Shown here: in pieces, positions 33,116 through 45,222 of the stretch | Position numbering within the stretch: position 1 is the first letter of the stretch | Layout: each line of letters starts with the position of its first letter | Assembly (NCBI GenBank): GCA_029962745.1 | Contig: CM057158.1 | Span: forward strand, 6,075,869 to 6,139,868 | Direction: 5' to 3' | Origin: Echinometra lucunter | Taxonomy: Eukaryota > Echinodermata > Echinoidea > Camarodonta > Echinometridae | DNA length: 64,000 nucleotides | Made by a program: the position numbers and the translations under genes | The notes under the pieces: model-generated | What the model saw: the letters and a program-made list of their open reading frames with translations, nothing else | Told to the model about the DNA's origin: nothing | The model's database searches: none

Positions 33116-34311
33116 TATAGACCAATTTCACCTCCGGTTTATGTATTTGGCCCTCTATCGGTGACGCCATTGCTGCGGTGGGCAAGCGCGCTGACCGCGA
33201 TTGGCTCTGTGTACAAAATGAATGTAAGATATGAGATATGCCCTAATATTGTTCCATTTACTTTATTCTAGATCAATAAAGCATGGATACATGGGTACAT
33301 GAGGTAAGACAATGGCCATATCCACCGGCGTAAATCCACTCTGAGGAGTGGGGGGGGGGGGGATGATTGACTTTTTTGACGATTTTTTTTTCTGTCGATC
33401 TCACACTTAAGTATAAGCACACACCCTCACTGACCCCACAGACCCCCCTACACACATTTTAATATTTATTTTGCGAGCGAGCGAAGCGAGCGAGCCAAAA
33501 ATAACCACTTTTTTGTTTTCAATCGCATTTTCAAATAGAAATTCTAAAATATGATGGTTGTTTATGACAGATATTCAAAGATTTTACTAACGGATTAATT
33601 AAAATATATTTTCTTTCTTAAAAAGTGGGGGGGATATTTGTACACGCCATCCCCCCCCCCTCTCCAAAAAGTGGGGGGGGGGGGGATATATCCCCCCCCA
33701 TCCCCCCGGGATTTACGCCAATGGCCATATCTGACAGATGAAGGTATGATGTTTTTTGTACTTTCGTTAGTTTTTCAACTTAGTTTTGTCAGTATAAGTT
33801 CAATTGCAGCATAGAAGCCGTAGTAAACGGGAGCCCTAAATCTTACCCTGTTTACAAAGTCATGTTTTCTCTCATTAAATTTTACGCCATAGTACATAAT
33901 GATAATGTTTCTTGACTTCAAAGTCCTTTCTGTTGATGTTTTTACCCACTGGCGACGAATTCCTTCACATTGCTTACGGAAACCTGTGTAGGGAGTACGG
34001 CTTCTCACACAAACAGGCTTCATGAGTCAAAAGCGAGTGAATTTCGCACTCAGTTAGCTTCCAATTTTTAAACTTTCTCTAATTCTCGTGGCATTTGTGC
34101 ACCGCACAGCTGTGACCTGAAATTCCCTGATAATTTCTCATTGCAAATATTAAAATAAAACTGCATATACTGGTCAAAATAGACAAAAAATCGAACGAAT
34201 GTACATAACACGCTATTGACTTGTGTACTATAAAAGTTGGAGCGCCCACCGCAGTATGTCGAACTGTGTCGAACAGTCTGCTGCCCTCTTGCGTTGTGAA
34301 ATTGGTCTATA
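33116..34311 (-). mobile_element. DNA transposon with THAP remnant (copy 1, interrupted)
   Basis: The terminal inverted repeats are TATAGACCAATTTCAC and GTGAAATTGGTCTATA. Without the nested insertion at 33,323-33,723 it is about 787 bp, matching the 794-bp copy at 40,351. On the minus strand it has the same THAP-like fragment as copy 2, including CAV-KC and KNWKLTECEIHSLLT. It carries an in-frame TAG shortly after the second cysteine, so this copy is dead. The rest, RKQCEGIRRQWVKTS onward, is open on the minus strand (33,775-34,023). Confidence 0.85.
33323..33723. mobile_element. hAT-like element nested in the THAP transposon
   Basis: The ends are CACCGGCGTAAATCC and, inverted, CATTGGCGTAAATCCC. 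An exact 8-bp duplication GCCATATC flanks it (33,315-33,322 and 33,724-33,731). The uninterrupted copy 2 of the host element shows the empty site (GTCATATC). It carries several long G and C runs and the palindromic GCGAGCGAGCGAAGCGAGCG motif at about 33,474-33,494. No coding frame. Confidence 0.85.
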
Positions 34312-34834
34312 CCTATCCATCGTTTGCCTCATTTGCCTAAAAGCACTTACTTTCAAAATATCTCCCCAACCCCATTTTCTCCCTCAGTGTTCTATTTTCA
34401 TAAGTAACTATTTTCGCGTCTATACATGCGTTTTTCTCGTATGCTTGGTAACAGGTGCGAGACACAACAAGCTCGAGTTTAAGCAGATCTAAATTAAGTA
34501 TGACATCAAGGAGGGGTAAATCAGTTAACCAAACTATGATTTCCCTTCACTATTTTCCCGGAAGCCAAGTGAAGGGAGAACGTATCTGGCGCTCTGGTAT
34601 GCCATGTTGTTTGTGAATTTCTTGACCTTATAATCTTTTTTGAGAGATTTTCTGTGTCACTCAGAAATTTCTTGTTGCAGGGTCCCTCTTTTTCGTCTCC
34701 TGCAGAAGGGTTACAAGGGCAAAGAAAACAAATATAGAGCTTTCGTAGTCATGGTAGTCAGGTTTTAAACACTAGTGTCTTAATTTTAAGGAAAGACATT
34801 AATCTACATTTGCCTCTCTCCACTCAGGTGGGTA
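34312..34834. other. Intergenic DNA
   Basis: No gene, repeat or element recognised. Confidence 0.45.
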
Positions 34835-34965
34835 CACTGCAAAAGCGATGGTGTTAAATAAACACCACTGGTGTTTATATAGGACAACACCACCATCAGA
34901 GTTGTTCTATATAAACACCAGTGGTATTAATTTAACACGAATTTAACACCACCGTTTTTGCAGTG
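34835..34965. mobile_element. 131-bp hairpin MITE, TA-flanked
   Basis: The ends CACTGCAAAAGCGATGGTG and, inverted, CACTGCAAAAACGGTGGTG are flanked by TA. The arms go on with TTAAAT and CCACTGGTGTTTATATAG in both orientations, so almost the entire element is one hairpin. The end sequence and TA duplication suggest a Tc1/mariner-type non-autonomous element. Confidence 0.85.
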
Positions 34966-36041
34966 TACCCTGTCGGATGTGGAAGTCTTTGTGGTTTATA
35001 TAGAATTGTGAGCATTTCAAAAGGCTCTTGGCTATCGCATGCTCCCTAGGAAGTGGAGAAGGTGCACGTGAGTGTTTCGTTACAGCCATATTAAATATTT
35101 CACTCCTTTAAGTATATTCCAAGCGAGATATCAAGCTTACGAATACTAAAGAACTATAAATGATATTGTGCATATAATATTCATGCGTATACCATCTCTA
35201 TTCCAATGGTATTGACCAATGCTGATTTATTTTTGTGGTATGAGTAAGTATGACTAACAAAGTTATCTGTTTGTACGGATATTTGGGACTTTTATATTTG
35301 AAATGATTAATTTCGTATGTCAATAAACTCTTTGCTACATGCTAACATTTTAAAGGTAACTCAGAACTAGATCAGTTTATTAGCACCGCGTAACTTTATT
35401 GAAAAAAAAAATGATACAAGTCCATAACAAATTACTGCTGTGATTCTTCAATATGTCTATACCTGTCTTCACTACTGAAAGGAAAGATGAAGATCTGGCC
35501 AATGACCAGTGGCAGACAGTGCATGGATCCAGATAAGGGAGGAGATGTCATCGTTATCATGCGGAAGGGGGGGGGGGGGAGGGCGGTAAGGACTCTTGCT
35601 CGATGGATGACATGCTTATTGTCAAGATCATTAATTGGTCGTTGGCAATAGGAGGGAAGCCTCTCCTTTTTTATTATTACAATTCCTTTCTCCTGTTTTT
35701 CTCTCTTTTCCGGCTTCCTTCTTCTTTTCCTTCTCTTTCTTTTGTACCATTATAGCCTTTTAAACTAGGCCATTGCTCATGACTTCAACATATGATAAGC
35801 TATATGTATGTTTGTTGGGTCGATGTATTTGAATTTGTGACTAATAATTTTCACCGTCTGATAAAATGAAGATGTAGATGATAATTGATATTAAGATGTC
35901 AAGTCGAAGAAAGGGCTTCTATCTGCCTTACCACGCCTTGCTCTTAGTGAGATATTAGTTTTCTAATAGGGAGAAGGGCGTTAAGTCAAAGTGTATGATT
36001 TAACGTCCTTCTGGTTTTCAGTACACCTCTCAAGTTTGGGT

Positions 36042-36228
36042 CACTGGCGTACTGATGGGGGAGGGGGGGCTTAGGGGGCAGTTCAAATAAAATTCGAACG
36101 TAATTTATCTCTAATGCGATACCGGTGATTTACAAGTAATGCTGAAATGACACGATTTGCCAGGTTTTTTCTTCACTTTTTTGTAACTTGTACTCCCCCC
36201 TCCCCATTTTTTTCTCATTACACCACTG
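36042..36228. mobile_element. 187-bp hAT-like MITE with G tracts
   Basis: The ends are CACTGGCGTA and, inverted, CAGTGGTGTA. The flanking 8-mers GTTTGGGT (36,034-36,041) and GTTTGGAT (36,229-36,236) match at seven of eight positions, as an aged hAT target duplication. G-runs lie just inside both ends, read inward. Confidence 0.7.
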
Positions 36229-36236
36229 GTTTGGAT

Positions 36237-37237
36237 GGTAGGCCTAGTAGGTGGGGAGGCTGCTTTTGTGCTTGTTTCCTTTTTGTTTATTTGGTTTATT
36301 TGGTATTAAATTGCCTTTTTTTATTCCATGTGACCTAGATGTTTTCAAGATAAACATGGACATTGTTTCAGCCCGCTGTTATACTGAAATCATTTTCATG
36401 TTTATGAACCTCGTTTCCATATAAGGTGCACTGGGAAGCTGCTGCAAACATTGTTTTAGTCCAGTTCGTTTTTTAGCTTTTTTATTGATAAAGTTCAAGC
36501 AAATTTTCACGGCAGTAAAATTTCTGTTTACGTTATTCAGTCGTCATATTATAACCATTAAAGGCATATCCTTATCAATACTGTACAAAATTTATGATGC
36601 CTCGCCGAATTTTTAATTTAAAACCTGAACATCACGTTTTTCAAAGAAGAGTTAACTTCTCACAATTCAAGCACGTCTTTGGGATTCGTGCCAAAGCATT
36701 TCATGATTTTGACTCAACTAGATTTTCAGGAGGAGGGTCCTTTTATTGATAATATTGAAGAACGAATATTCTAAAGTATTCAGATACCTCTATTTCCTTA
36801 TTTTAGGTAACACCACTTATACACTTTATTGAAATGTTAAGTGTAATGCTATCATGCTATGCAACTCTACTTGTTATTTTTAAGTTTCAGTTTTCCCTAG
36901 TACCTTCTTTCTATTATTTTTGTTGGAAATGGAAATGAATGAAATGAATGAAAACAAAATGAAATGCATCTTTCAAAGAGCTCTGGAGAATGAGTGATTT
37001 TTTCCCAAATTATTTTTTATCATAGCACAATGAAGCTTCCTACTCTACCTACAGCAGAGGTCGGTATGATTTACTGTTGGTAATCTTTGTGATAAATTTT
37101 ACGATGGTTATGAATGCCACTTCTAATATCAACAACGTATAAAGTAATGAGGGTTTAAATCATCAGAAATATACCCCTTCAACAAAGTCCACTGGCTTAA
37201 CATGAAAACTGAACAAAGTCTTGAGAAAGAGAAAGAA

Positions 37238-37271
<34 letters not shown>

Positions 37272-38456
37272 GGGGGACAGAGAGAAGTACCAAAGCACGT
37301 TTGAAAGATATGGAAGTAAGTTAACTTTGATATCAGAGTCACGTTTTCTGTATAAATGGTCCATAAAATCCAATTTCAATACTTTGCATGAACAAATAAA
37401 GCAAGTATCCATCAAAGGCAACAAGAAGTTGGCAGTTCTATCCGCCAATAATTATTTTGGTGAAAGAAGGAATGACGGAATATCCGAAAACAATAAATAC
37501 TGCCTGAATCAATCATTTCGTAATTCCACCATGATCATAACGATTTCATGTTATACCAAAATCAATAGGAATTGCTATGATACTTAAACATCATTAGTGA
37601 TTACCTACCGGCTTCCCTTGACTATAACACTTGCATGTAACTTACAACTCCGTGAAACATGAGTGAAATATTTTAACGTGAAAAAAATATAATAGTGAAC
37701 TTTGAAAATGGGCATTTTACGGCTAAACCTGAGAGGTGCATGGGTAAGTACGTGATTTTCAAAACCATAACTCGCTTGGCTGACCTTTTTTCTCAACTCT
37801 CTTAGCTCAGGACGTGCAAAAAAGGAGGTGGAGAGGGAAAGATCGCAAAGTAAAAAGAAGAAAATCTTGGACGAGAGGAGGAAAGGATGATGGGGGGGGG
37901 GGGGGGAGACAATGGAGAACAGGGAAAAGGACGGTATGAAATGCGGAAATGAATGCAAAATGAGATGACACGAAAGGGATATGAAGAAGAGGAAAGAAAG
38001 AGGGGTATATTATTACAGCAAAAAATAAGAGAGGAATAATTTGGCGAAGGAAATTTTGAATCAATAGCTTTGTTATGGAAAGGGGGTCGAAAAAGGAAAA
38101 TACTGCGAGTAAAAGAAAGGTAAGCTTTAGTGAAGAAGAAGAAGAAGAAGAAGAAGAAGAAGAAGAAGAAGAAGAAGAAGAAAAAGAGTTTAAAATTAAG
38201 TAAAAGTATAGTTATATTTGAATAAACAGGTGCGAAGTTTTATTTTATCAAAAATTTCTTTTTTGGAAAAGGATGAAATTAAATTGGACCAGCAATGCTT
38301 ATTTAAGGTAAAAATGCTATCCATCGATATTCTGTGGGATAAATTTGATTCACGAGAGGAGAAAAATATCATAACAAAAGTGCAGAAGGAGGGCGAGAAG
38401 AGGGGCATGACAAAAGAGAAGAGGAGAATAAGTAGATAATGGGGAGGAAAAGGAAA

Positions 38457-38500
<44 letters not shown>

Positions 38501-40350
38501 CAGACATTTTAGAAGACACCTCTCAACTTCTATAACCGATAAACTTGAAAAGACATCTTGAGATATGACCGTGGTAATAGGATACATGGTTTGTTTCTCA
38601 CTTATCACCCACGTTTTAAACCAGGATATGGGGGGCCTTTTTGTTTATTTACTGTGGACGATTATTAGCGGGTCAAGTTTGACAGGTATCACCAATGTTT
38701 TATCAGACTCTTGACCTCTAACTGAGATTAAACGGTAGAGGTAGAAAGTGCTTCATACTGAGCATGCTGAGTGCGCGTCTCTCCATTTATGGAAGGACAT
38801 GTTATCATCCCCGCACGAATGGAGAGACTGGGATGAAAATTTAGCTGAATGCTGATAGATGTAACAATATGAAATATTATCTTTTCAACCATTTTATTTT
38901 GTAATTATTCATACGACAATCTTAAGGTTATATTGAAAGTGCGCTTGTGTCATGGGGGCACGTGGGTGCGATGCGAGGGAACAGAGCAACCGATCATGGG
39001 AAGGTGTAGGAGTATAGGTCGTATCATGGTGATATTTTTGCTCGTTTTCCTCCGTTCTCCTCTTCTCCTTGTTAGGGGCTGCTGTTCTGCTGATGACAAT
39101 TCATACTTTTGATTTGTAAACTAAAAGGATACCATTGCACAAAAATAGAGTAATTAGAAAAACTTGAAAGCATGTCGCAAAAAGTAAAACTAGAATCATT
39201 AGATTAATTCCATCGTTATCAATTTTATCTTCACATTAGCTCTTACATCCATCTCTAACATGGCCTATGCCCTAGTGAGTATATCCGGCATCAAAAACAG
39301 TTTACAGTCGTCTGTACGTTTCTGTCAGACTTCTTCATGAATATTTCATATTCGATGTACATGCATATATATATGCATTAAACAAAAAGGTATATCCTCT
39401 CTCATTAAACCCCCTCAATGTTGGATAAATCATTTTGCTTTTTTACCCTCTTTAGTAGTGAATACAGACTCTCTTCAGTGTAGGCTCCACTGAATATTCT
39501 TTAGATAAGCCGTTGCTCTCCCACATTTCTATAATGCCTTTGAATAGAAGTAGACGTGAAACATCAGGAGACAAAATACAAGGAAACAAATCTGATTTCG
39601 TTACGAACTCAAAGTTCAAACGCCGGGCTGATGTTGTAGGTGGATGAACATTTTAAAGAGAGGATTGCGTTTTGGTAAACAGGTAACGGTGAAAATATTC
39701 TGATATTTCACATTCATTTTCTTATATCATTGTTGAAGAGTAGCATACTAGTAGTATACATTTCTCATGAAATGAATTCCTCTTTAAATGTCCTATATTC
39801 GCGATGAGATCGACTAGAAATGGCTAGAATAACTTTCATGCTGCTTGTGTTTAGTCCCATGTACCCATTTCTGTGAGGCAGTGCTTATCACTGACTCTGA
39901 TTTTTCAAAGAGATTTCTTTTCATTTTGATGAATTTTAAAGATATCTAAATTATACCCTGATTTTGATGTGAAACATACGCCTTATGTATCTTTCTCAGT
40001 ATTTTTTCTCTTGACTAGATCTCAACTTAAACTGCAAAGGAGAAATCACATGAGCATTTTAAAATGCTAGCATGACGGTGGTACTTTTGCCATCTAACGA
40101 CTAACCACAAGTACGTTACCACTTGTAATTATCAAAAAACTAAACGACGTCTGGAGGAATGATAAATAAGAGCACAGGTTCTGCCTTGAAGATTTCCAGG
40201 GACGATAATCTAGGTTTGAGAATGGGCGGGTACAGGGAGGCAGTTACCCCTTATTACCAGATTATTTTTTTTTCTGGTATCTAACCGCTAATTCATTTAG
40301 GAAGAATGGCACGATGGTGCAGTTTACTTCAAAGTTTGAACTTTTGCTTT
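36237..40350. other. Intergenic DNA with GA, G and GAA tracts
   Basis: No gene is supported. Simple repeats: (GA)n then 17 Gs at 37,231-37,277, a G-run at 37,890-37,905, (GAA)n at 38,132-38,184, and (GATA)/(GA)n at 38,459-38,496. Open frames over them are low-complexity artefacts. Confidence 0.5.
38132..38184. repeat. (GAA)n microsatellite
   Basis: About 17 GAA units, the third long GAA/TTC array in the window. Confidence 0.95.
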
Positions 40351-41144
40351 TATAGACCAATTTCACCTCTGGTTTATGTATTTGGCCCTCTATTGGCGAC
40401 GCCATTGCTGCGGTGGGCAAGCGCGCTGACCGCGATTGGCTCTGTGTACAAAATGAATGTAAGATGTGAGATATGCCCCGATATTGTTCCATTTACTTTA
40501 TTCTAGATCAATAAAATAAAGCATGGATACATGGGTAGATGAGGTAAGACAATGGTCATATCTGACGGATGAAGGTATGATGTATTTTTGTACTTTCGAT
40601 GGTTTTTCAACTTAGTTTTGTCAGTAAAAGTTCGATTGCAGCATAGAAGCCGTAGTAAACGGGAGCCCTAAATCTTACCCTGTTTACAAAGTCATGTTTT
40701 CACTCATTAAATTTTACGCCAAAGTACATAATGATAATGTTTCTTGACTTCAAAGTCCTTTCTGTTGATGTTTTTACCCACTGGCGACGAATTCCTTCAC
40801 ATTGCTTACGGAAACCTGTGTAGGGAGTACGGCTTCTCACACAAACAGGCTTCATGGGTCAAAAGCGAGTGAATTTCGCACTCAGTTAGCTTCCAATTTT
40901 TAAACTTTTTCTCATTCTTGAGGCATTTGAGCACCGCACACCTGCGACCTGAACTTCCCTGATAATTTCTCATTGCAAATATTAAAATAAATCTGCATAT
41001 ACTGGTCAAAATAGACAAAAAATCGAACGAATGTACATAACGCGCTATTGACTTGTGTACTATAAAAGTTGGAGCGCCCACCGCAGTATGTCGAACTGTG
41101 GTCGAACAGTCTGCTGCCCTCTTGCGTTGTGAAATTGGTCTATA
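40351..41144 (-). mobile_element. 794-bp DNA transposon with THAP remnant (copy 2)
   Basis: The terminal inverted repeats are TATAGACCAATTTCAC and GTGAAATTGGTCTATA. It is closely related to 33,116-34,311 and is in the same orientation. It encodes no transposase, only a THAP-like exon on the minus strand, so it is a non-autonomous deletion derivative. The superfamily is not settled: THAP fingers occur in P-type and some other transposases, and no clear target duplication was found. Confidence 0.85.
40700..40973 (-). pseudogene. THAP-like zinc-finger exon inside transposon
   Basis: From the Met at 40,973 the minus strand reads MRNYQGSSGRRCAVLKCLKN, then KNWKLTECEIHSLLTHEACL, CEKPYSLHRFP and a stop. 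The C-x3-C start, the CEIH...CLC insert and the final LHRFP match transposase-associated THAP zinc fingers. Directly after HRFP stands GTAAGC (40,809 leftward), a perfect splice-donor sequence. In another frame the sequence goes on RKQCEGIRRQWVKTS, which resembles the continuation of a THAP domain (R-x2-W). Either one base shift broke the domain, or an intron donor ends the exon. The conserved C-x2-H end is not seen. Confidence 0.65.
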
Positions 41145-44100
41145 TGCAAGACATGAGCTCTGCAACTTTGTTCAATTGTCTAGGCTTACAAATTTTGTCA
41201 AACTTCAATGTTCGCTGTTGAATAAGGAACCTCTCCTGCAAGTATATCTATCCACTTGAAAACATGCCTCTTGTTGTCAACTCCTATGGTCGTCATAAGT
41301 AAGTAGAAAGACATCACATGCCAGATATAGACTTTTGATTATCCTTTTCTGTACCTCCTTCCCCGTGTTTCAACGGCTGTTACATCTACGTAGTGTCAAA
41401 AATTGCGTGTTGTGAAGAAATACTTGGCTGAAAATAAAGGCGGCAAAATGTCACGACCTCCAAACTGACGACAATAGGGCACTCGTTAATTAGTTGACAC
41501 GGTTAAAGAATCCTAGATTTATACTTGGCGATTATATAGTTCTAATTATACATGGTGAGATGGTAACAAACACAATTACATGACGTGAATATCTCTTGTT
41601 TTATAATATTCTTTGGCTTTGAAACAAAGCCACCAGAACAAGCCTTTTCTTAGATTTTTAGCTGCACATCAAAATGATCCTTCTTGTAAAAGTCGATTTT
41701 CAGGTGCAGAAACTTGGCAGTCTCATGTGTTGTAAAAGAAATTCCAATAACCCTCTTTTTTCTCTCCTGAATGTGTATGAATAACCAATATTGGAAACAA
41801 ATTTTCAATACAACAGTCACGTCCATCAACGTATAAACACATTTTTCATTTCTATTCAGTTCATTTCTTTCATGTATATTGATTGAGGCCTTCATCAACC
41901 GGCCCAACAATAAATGAAAACAAAATTGACTAATCAAAACCTAGCATACGTATTCTTAAAGGTAATTTAATGAAATAAAGGTGAAACATTCCTCTACCCC
42001 CCCCCCCTCTCTCTCTATCTCTCTCTCTCTCTCTCATCTTTTCTACTTCACTTGCTTTATCACTTTCAGATTCACTTACACAAAGCATATGAATGGGAAA
42101 TTATCCATTGGAACGGTTTCCAAACTAACTCGAAAAAAAAATCCTGAAACATTCAGCATGATATTAAAAGATAACAACAAAAACAACGATTGCCGCCGGA
42201 CAAAATCTTATGAGTAAGCTAGTTAAAATGGCTGAAAGGTTGGGTAGATCACGTGCCTTACGATACTTCTTTCAACAAGGCCCGTGAACCCGGAAATGTA
42301 AATGTCGACTAGGCTATTTGACCCGGAACCGATTCGCGACATGATAAGTGGGTAACAAGAGGTGTACATGTAACACTCTGCCGGAATCAAGCAATAATAA
42401 CGTTTACGAATATCTGCGACATTATAAATAATTCATGAAAAGCTCAAGAAAAAACGACCCTTACATCCCTGATGTCTGTGTCGTTAGTCTGTATAAATTC
42501 CGTTTCTTTTTCGTCGTTATATATTTCTTTTATTTTAGTTTATTTTCGAGTTTTAAAGACACGGTTTTCTACTATTTTCCACTCTCAAAACGAACACAAA
42601 GGATTTGAAATCTACTCTTCTTTCTACTCTAGTATCTTCTCCCTGTCCGGAGGTTGATTGCAACATTTATTCCATACTCTGAGAAAACGTAATTATTAAG
42701 GACCACCTCATTTTGGATGGAAAAAGATGCCAAAAAGAGTGGAACCCACTCCTCACTATAGTGGAATCCACTCCAAGCAGTGATTTGAATTAATTATTTG
42801 AGAGTATATATTCAACCTTTTGGGGTGTGAATTTTGTCTTCAAAATGAAGTGGTCATTTCCTCGAAGACACAACAACAGGAAAACTCGGACATCGTTCTA
42901 CGGTATAACTTCCTTTGTTAAAACTTAGGACCAGAGGAATGGTTTAAATTTTAGCAGATCAAGGGTTAAAAGAGTGTATTCCACTCCATCTTTGCAGAGC
43001 AGATGTATACAAATATTTAATTCAGCCAGTGATGATGGCAATATCCCTTATATAATTCAATTAGGAAGAGTGTTATATGAAAAGGAGTGAAGTTAGGAAG
43101 TTTTGGACGCAGGGGACCTTGACCACCCCTAGGGGCCTGGGGTTTGTTTGGTTGGACAGAGCTGAATCATCTTAGCGTGAAGATTGATATGGAACTGTCA
43201 CGTATGAAAGTCATGACTGAATGTGAGGCAACAGACACAGTGGCGTATCCAGAAATTTTGAATTGAGAGGGGCGGCATCCTCTCCTATACTAGAAGATAA
43301 ATCTTAGTGACCTGGGGGTCCATTTTTTTTTGGGGGGGGGAGTGGGGTATCGGACAGGGCTTATTCATCATAGCGTGAAAATTGATGTAGAAAGTGAGTG
43401 TGTGGCAACGGGAACAGGGGCGTATCCGATGATTTTTATAGGGGGGGGGGGTGGATTCCTCCAATGTAAATAAAAATGACCATTCCTTGAGGTCTTTGCC
43501 TCCTTCCATGAAGGTGTTTCAAACTCACTAAAACAAGCCAAAGTCACTCTTCATCATAATGATAACCATAACCAAATGATACTTACAAGTCTAGTCTACA
43601 TGATACAAGTGAAAATCTAAAAGGTACTTTTGTTGTTTTGTTAGGTAATATAACTTTATTATCTATACTTGGAACTCAATAATACAGAAAACTCTTATCG
43701 TTGACGTGCCTTGTACTCAATGTGACGTCACGTGATTGCAGGGCGACTGATAACTGTTCTTGTTTCAAGGCCCTATATCGACCTCATTTCTATACTTACC
43801 CCGTTTTACATCACTGTTCACGGGGTCCCCATGGGTGTTTGAGACATGACAGAAGAAGGAGGGGAGGAAAGGGGTTTCGAGAGCAATATTTTGAGTGATG
43901 TTCCGTTCCCCTGAGTGTGATCTCGTTTGACCCCTCCCTCCTCTACACTATTACAGGTATGCACGTATAGGGGTCATTCACACTCGTATTCGAAAGCAGT
44001 GGTGTGGGGGCACGACGTAGTGGGGGTGGGGCGGCACCGGTCTAGATATAATTATGAAATGTGAGATAACAAGGCCATTATTTAAGGGAAGGATGGGAGG

Positions 44101-44936
44101 GGTATACCATCTAGATTACCCTTCTCTCTCTCTTTAAAACCCACTTGCTACCCTTTCGAGGGAGATGGAGCATAAATTATGATGCCGTATCTATGCCCCT
44201 GCGGAGAAGTATTAGTAGTCGATGAAAAGAGGAAAAGAAAAAATTGTCTTGACGTGGATGAAATAAAATGAATAAAATATTTAAAATCTTATTCAAAGAT
44301 TTACTCGATACCGGTATAACTAAAAAGGTCAAATAGAGCTTTAAAATATGTTTCACTGTTTTAAAATTATTTTAATGCACATCTCCTCTTGCAACATAAG
44401 TCAGAAAAAATCACCTGAAGAAAATTCGTTCCTCTTGCCAGAATGAAAATGAGTATCCATCTGAGACTAAAATCTTAAATTAGTTTATATCTTACTTTGT
44501 CGTTTGTTGTATTTAGAATCAGCTTTAATCAAGCCATCTTTTGAATATTACTTTGAAAATACAATTTCAAAAATGGTGTAGAGCATACTAAATAACCTAC
44601 ATATCAGTAAAGGTGACGTCATCGGTTCTGCGTTGAGCTTTGCTTTGGTATCGCGTTTCGCTGTCCCCTTCACGCCATTCCCTTTTGCAGGTCAGGCACC
44701 CATTATAGAGGTGTGGAAATGGATAATGCCCCCTCCCTATAACCATCAGTAACCCCTATGTATATCTTTGATATTGACCTCAGCGAATCCTGGTTCTGTC
44801 TATTCATTATTCAGTTTTTTGTGTAGAATATAACCTAATCAAGAGGAAATAATAGCAAATTCACAACGCAGAAATAAATATTAAGAGATAAATGAGAAAT
44901 AAATAAAGAGATGGAAAGTGCAATGAAGAAAGGAGA

Positions 44937-44973
<37 letters not shown>

Positions 44974-45111
44974 GGAGAGAGAGATGAGGGGGGGGCGGAA
45001 AGGTGGTGTATTTATGAATTTCCACCGGGGGAGCATCCATACTCTAGGGGCCTCACAAGCCTTGGGACTACTACATGTTGAATCACTTTTCTGGGCCTTT
45101 TAGAAGGATAC

Positions 45112-45174
45112 GTAGCGAGAGTGAGAGAGGGAGGGGGAGGGTGAGAAAGATAGAGAGGGAGAGAGGGAAAGAGC

Positions 45175-45209
<35 letters not shown>

Positions 45210-45222
45210 GGAGAGAGAGAGA
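45112..45222. repeat. (GA)n-rich tract
   Basis: An imperfect GA/GGGA array on the plus strand. Poly-Arg/Glu and poly-Ser/Leu frames over it are artefacts. Confidence 0.9.

Noticed and set aside
38750..38835. Short inverted repeat around GTCTCTCCATTT
   Set aside because: Only about 12 bp of arms, no target duplication; not worth calling an element.
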